From: Prostheceraeus crozeri
Taxonomy: Eukaryota; Platyhelminthes; Polycladida; Euryleptidae
Length of the DNA stretch: 64,000 bases
Assembly (NCBI GenBank): GCA_907163375.1
Contig: CAJQUW010001148.1
Location: forward strand, 62,001-126,000
Direction of reading: 5' to 3'
Shown: in pieces, positions 60,515 through 64,000 of the stretch
How the letters are laid out: every line of letters begins with the position of its first letter
Numbering within the stretch: position 1 is the stretch's first letter
Made by a program: the position numbers and the translations under genes
Notes under the pieces: generated by a model
Seen by the model: only the letters and a program-made list of their open reading frames with translations
Database searches by the model: none
Told to the model about the DNA's origin: nothing

Positions 60515-62690
60515 ACTACTACTTACTTTACTTTATCCTTTTAGCGTCTTCGTTTCCCCTATGGCTAGAGGGTTTGACGCTTGATCAACCGTCTCCAATG
60601 GTTTCGATCCTGGGCGTCCTCTTCTGTCGCACCAATCCTCGTCAGATCATCTTAGACGTTTGCGAGCCAAGTCTTCTTCGGCCTTCCTCGAGGACGCGCT
60701 CCTTCCACCACGATGTCCAGTACACGACCAAGGACTCCTCCGTTTCTCCTCTTCACATGCCCGAACCACCTCATCAGTCTTTTCTCCGTGATCACTTCTT
60801 CCAACGGGCTAATGCCACACCGACATGCCACTTCACTGCTGGAGATGTTATCAGTCAGTGATATGCCGCACATGTAGCGTAGCATTCTCCTGTCGCATGC
60901 CCGTAATTGATGTTGCAGTCTTTCTGTCAGATTCCAGGACTCCGCACCGTAGAGCAACACAGATCTCACACAAGTGCTGTATACAGTGGCTCTGCACTTC
61001 AGCGGGATATGACAGTTGCGTAGAAGACTGGCAAGCTCTTTCCACTTCTTCCACGCTGATGCAACTCTTGCTTTAACAGCTCGCTCTGATCCGCCGTTGC
61101 ATGCGAGGAAGTCGCCGAGGTAACAGAAATCGTACACTTCATCCATTTCTTGGTCATCACTCTCATCATAGTCTTCATGAGCGCTGCTTAGCACAGTTGG
61201 GGAGCGAGAGCATGTAGGACAGCGGAAATCGACCACGTAACAAATGCTTCTCAAGCCGCTGCAGCGCTTGTGGCACCACTTGTTGCATTGACCACAGAGG
61301 ACCGAGTTGACGCCAACACCCCTTCCACACACACCGCAAGGATACCTGCCTCCGCGAATGGGTTCGCTGGGTTCCTTTCCGCTCACCATGTATTTGGTCT
61401 TCCCCATGTTGACTTTCATACCACACTTTTCCAATCTCTCCTTCCAGTGCCCAAACCTCTCCATGACTTCCGTCTTGCTCTCACCAGTCAGAACCAGATC
61501 GTCGGCGTATAAGAGCTCCCAGACACCTCCGATCATGCAGTCTCTGGTTGCCTCCTCCATCACTAGGATGAAGAGAAGTGGGCTGAGAGCGGATCCTTGA
61601 TGTAGTCCAACGTTGATCCCGAACTCGTCAGATACACCTCCTGCGACGTTGACTTGTGATTTCGAACCGACATACAGTGACATGACGACATCGATGAGTC
61701 GCTCCGGAACACCTTGACGGCGAAGTGCCCATGCGACTGTACATCTGGGTACCCGGTCGAAGGCCTTCTGCAGGTCGACGAAGATGTGATGGAGTCTCTT
61801 CTTCTTTTCCAAAAACTTTTCTTGCAGTCTCCTAACGATGAAGAGTGCGTCGTTGCAGGATTTTCCTGGACGATAGGCGAACTGCGTGTCCCCGATGCAG
61901 ACCATTTTCCTCAGACGCTTATCCAGCATCTTCTCGAAGATCTTCATCCCGTGCTCCAGAAGACGTAGGCCTCTGTACTCGGTGCATTGGAGGGGATCGC
62001 CCTTTCCTTTGTACAGAGCGACCGTTAGGCTCTTCCTCCATTCTTGTGGACAGACTCCAGTCTTCATGATGTCGTTGAAGATGGAGTGAAGCACCTTCAC
62101 CGCTGGTTCACCTGCCAGCTTATACATGTCGCCTGAGACTCTTGTCGGAGCAGGGGCCTTTCTGTTCTTGAGACTTCGGATAGCTGCTCTAACGTCTTCT
62201 AACGTGAAATCTTCGATTGGCCCTTCCACTGGTGTGGTGTCTTCCAACTCAGTTTCGTTCTCTTCGTTCGAAACTCTCTCAAAATGTTTCTTCCACACTT
62301 CTCTCACCTCGTCGACTTTCACATGCAGTGATCCGCTTTCATCTCTGATGTAATCTGTTCCCTCGATGTCCTTCTTGTTCTTCTTCATTTGAGCTGCTAC
62401 TCGAAACATCTTGTTCCTACCTTCCGGTGTAGATAGGTCCGCGCTCCACGACTCCCAGGATTTCCGCTTCGCAACAGCAACACAGCGCTTCGCTTCCCGC
62501 TTCTTGTGGCGATAGTCTGCTCTATCTGCATCACAACCTGATTTCTGCCATTTTTTTGTAAGCAGCCTTTTTGTCCTTAATACTCTGTTGCACTGACTCA
62601 TTCCACCACCAGGTCTCTCTTTCTCTCCCTCTGTAGCCTTTCGTTACACCACAAACTTCCTCACAAACTACTACTAGACCAGACAAAATC
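60515..62690 (-). mobile_element. nearly intact RTE-like LINE in a clathrin intron (5'-truncated)
   Basis: Minus-strand LINE running from a truncated 5' end near 62690 (VVCEEVCGVTKGYRGRERET, before WWWNESVQQ) through the whole RT to a short 3' tail of TAAAGTAAAGTAAGTAG type. The upstream endonuclease domain is absent. The coding frame is open for 649 codons except for two lesions: an A7 run at 62551-62557 shifts the frame relative to the WWWNESVQQSIKDKKAAYKK part, and a TAA after WLANV interrupts an otherwise continuing DDLTRIGATEEDAQDRNHWR end. Few breaks suggest a young insertion. Confidence 0.85.
60652..62601 (-). CDS. LINE reverse transcriptase with embedded PHD-like zinc module
   Basis: 649 residues, which would copy the LINE RNA into DNA. 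RT blocks: IRSLKNRKAPAPTRVSGDMY (141-160), CTEYRGLRLLEHGMKIFEK, QFAYRPGKSCNDALF, FVDLQKAFDRV (catalytic Asp276), GLHQGSALSPLLF and LLYADDLVLTGES (YADD 365-368). After the palm, residues 422-464 carry CxxC-x10-CxxC, CHKRC and CPTC (Cys422, 425, 436, 439, 443, His444, Cys447, 461, 464), a PHD-like pattern. Then come YLGDFLACNGG, VYSTCVRSVLLYGAESW, RWFGHVKRR and RPRGRPKKTW. The apparent Met start is an artefact of a homopolymer frameshift upstream; genuine coding extends further 5' in another frame. It is not a host gene. Confidence 0.85.
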   Translation of the reverse strand: MSQCNRVLRTKRLLTKKWQKSGCDADRADYRHKKREAKRCVAVAKRKSWESWSADLSTPEGRNKMFRVAAQMKKNKKDIEGTDYIRDESGSLHVKVDEVREVWKKHFERVSNEENETELEDTTPVEGPIEDFTLEDVRAAIRSLKNRKAPAPTRVSGDMYKLAGEPAVKVLHSIFNDIMKTGVCPQEWRKSLTVALYKGKGDPLQCTEYRGLRLLEHGMKIFEKMLDKRLRKMVCIGDTQFAYRPGKSCNDALFIVRRLQEKFLEKKKRLHHIFVDLQKAFDRVPRCTVAWALRRQGVPERLIDVVMSLYVGSKSQVNVAGGVSDEFGINVGLHQGSALSPLLFILVMEEATRDCMIGGVWELLYADDLVLTGESKTEVMERFGHWKERLEKCGMKVNMGKTKYMVSGKEPSEPIRGGRYPCGVCGRGVGVNSVLCGQCNKWCHKRCSGLRSICYVVDFRCPTCSRSPTVLSSAHEDYDESDDQEMDEVYDFCYLGDFLACNGGSERAVKARVASAWKKWKELASLLRNCHIPLKCRATVYSTCVRSVLLYGAESWNLTERLQHQLRACDRRMLRYMCGISLTDNISSSEVACRCGISPLEEVITEKRLMRWFGHVKRRNGGVLGRVLDIVVEGARPRGRPKKTWLANV

Positions 62691-62750
62691 CACAAGCGAA
62701 AAAGAAGACTAAAACTTACATGTAATACCAGCTTATCAGTGCGAGTACTC

Positions 62751-63253
62751 GAGCGCGAAAATGGAAAAGTAAATCATTCATATCTATGATTCTATAATTA
62801 TGAGTAGGCCCTATTAGGCTACATCATATTCACATTTTGTATAACCTACATATATTCTATAAGTATTATTGCATGCGTGGCGACGGGTTTTTTAGTTGGA
62901 ACCTATTCATCATTCTTCCTAAGTATCTGTAAGCGGAGCGCATGTACGGTACCTATAAAAGCGTTTAGCTTCCAGCATTTACAAAATACAAATGATCAAA
63001 CCATGGGTTATAAATGGTGAAAATGTGATGGTTCGCATTTGTAAGTGCTTTTTCTCTGTCCCTTGAGGTACCGATGCATGAGAACTTTACTTCATACTAT
63101 TCATCCATCTAACATTAAAAGAAATGACCATAGAAAAGTTGGTGGAACATGTAATGCAACCCAAGCACGCGAAGGGGAAAAGTAATCATTCATGATTCTA
63201 ATAGTATGAGTTGGCACTATTAGGCTACATCATAGTCACATTGTAGTACTAAC
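62751..63253. repeat. direct repeat, two copies about 412 bp apart
   Basis: 62751-62845 and 63165-63253 share GCGAA(A)...GGAAAAGTAA(A)TCATTCAT...GATTCTA, ATGAGT, and CTATTAGGCTACATCATA, with small indels. They lie just upstream of the LINE. Nature unknown. Confidence 0.7.
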
Positions 63254-63497
63254 AGAACAAGAGTGACAATTGCTATTATTTTATTATTTACCTTGATTTA
63301 TAAATTGGCACCTCATCAGTCACAGGAAAAATAAACTTCAATCTACAACCAGCTACTTTCATTAACCCAAAACAGTGATCGAACTTAATTCAAAATATCG
63401 GGATACCATTCGAGATTAGGAACATTGCTAGGATCGGGGATGAATATCCCGCTTCAAATAATTATCTACGATAGGTATGCTTGTTTATCTTCAAAAG

Positions 63498-63662
63498 GTG
63501 CTGATAAGTCTGGCTGGATTACCCGACCCCGTCCCGCGGATAGGGGCGAGACAGCACGTCGACAGACGGCCACTCGGGAAAGTGTCCCCCATTTCGACCC
63601 GATCCGAAGAAGGGGGCGGGTACCACCACGCGGAGGCGGAAGGACATAAGTGCTGATAAGTC
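63498..63662. mobile_element. 139-bp GC-rich insert with perfect 13-bp target duplication
   Basis: GTGCTGATAAGTC at 63498-63510 and again at 63650-63662 flanks a 139-bp GC-rich stretch (63511-63649) beginning TGGCTGGATTACCCGACCCC and ending GGCGGAAGGACATAA. Duplication length and single-copy interior point to retroposition of a small structured RNA. Read on the minus strand, the insert ends CAGCCA. I could not match it to a known RNA. No poly-A tail. Confidence 0.6.
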
Positions 63663-64000
63663 CTGTCACCGGTATGTAGGCTTCACATGAGTGGCTGGTT
63701 GGGTTAATTATAAAGTAGAATGTCCGAATGCATTTCTTCTATGTGCAACACCATGAATGAAGTATGAAAAAATCTAAAATAACAAATAACGTAGATTTCC
63801 AAGATGGTTTCATAGGATTGTTGAAACAAAGTGTTGAAAAAAAATACTGCTAGAAAATTCAGCAGAATGAAGATGATTTCTAACGTGGTTAAGGAAATTT
63901 CTCAAACTGCCATGCTTCCAACTGCTAATTAGCCTAAAACTTTGAACATCTCTTTCAACTGAATATTCCAGAGGATATTGATATTTTCAAGCATTTAATG
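63663..64000. other. clathrin intron continuing to the window edge, nothing seen
   Basis: AT-rich with no exon-like frame on the minus strand. The next clathrin exon upstream lies outside the window. Confidence 0.5.

Noticed and set aside
61270-62353. Several plus-strand frames of 65-97 codons
   Set aside because: Antisense shadows of the minus-strand LINE reverse transcriptase.

Overview
This is animal nuclear DNA: AT-rich, intron-bearing, and crowded with LINE, SINE and DNA-transposon remains. The mix (RTE-like LINEs, hAT/TIR elements, TTAA-bounded elements, foldback repeats) and the sequence of the two recognisable genes suggest a marine invertebrate. I cannot name the phylum from this window.

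Host genes. (1) Plus strand, about 550-3786: the 3' part of an unrecognised spliced gene, predicted from three phase-compatible exons. (2) Minus strand, 14671-15600: a complete uracil-DNA glycosylase in one coding exon, with a PCNA-binding box at the N-terminus and a probable 5'UTR intron. (3) Minus strand, 44254-59993: the last five coding exons found here of clathrin heavy chain. They encode the final 756 residues (distal leg, trimerisation hub and C-terminal tail). The upstream exons lie beyond position 64000.

Layout. 1-3786: plus-strand gene. 3787-14600: repeats, namely a GGCGACCGC-rich cluster, a LINE tail split by a 2.0-kb TIR element, two perfect-centre palindromes, a CCCTGTGGG TIR element, a GCCACGC MITE and a 1-kb inverted repeat. 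14671-15607: UDG. 17520-18660: direct and inverted array of 160-bp units. 21012-23052: second CCCTGTGGG element, containing a TA microsatellite. 24802-29388: TTAA-bounded element holding a nearly identical 0.88-kb inverted repeat. 29389-34100: decayed RTE-like LINE with a second LINE nested in it. 36463-38710: CCCGGGATT-motif cluster. 39019-42046: hAT remains. 44254-64000: clathrin gene, whose introns hold a DUF7869-like pseudogene, a tRNA-derived SINE, a 1.29-kb hAT-like element, a nearly intact LINE and a 139-bp GC-rich insert with a 13-bp target duplication.

The host genes are unrelated housekeeping genes (base-excision repair, vesicle coat) and form no operon or cluster. The rest is a layered record of transposon insertions. 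I saw no convincing new biological system. The most unusual items are the nearly identical inverted repeat inside the TTAA element, the LINE with a PHD-like zinc module, and the small GC-rich retroposed insert.
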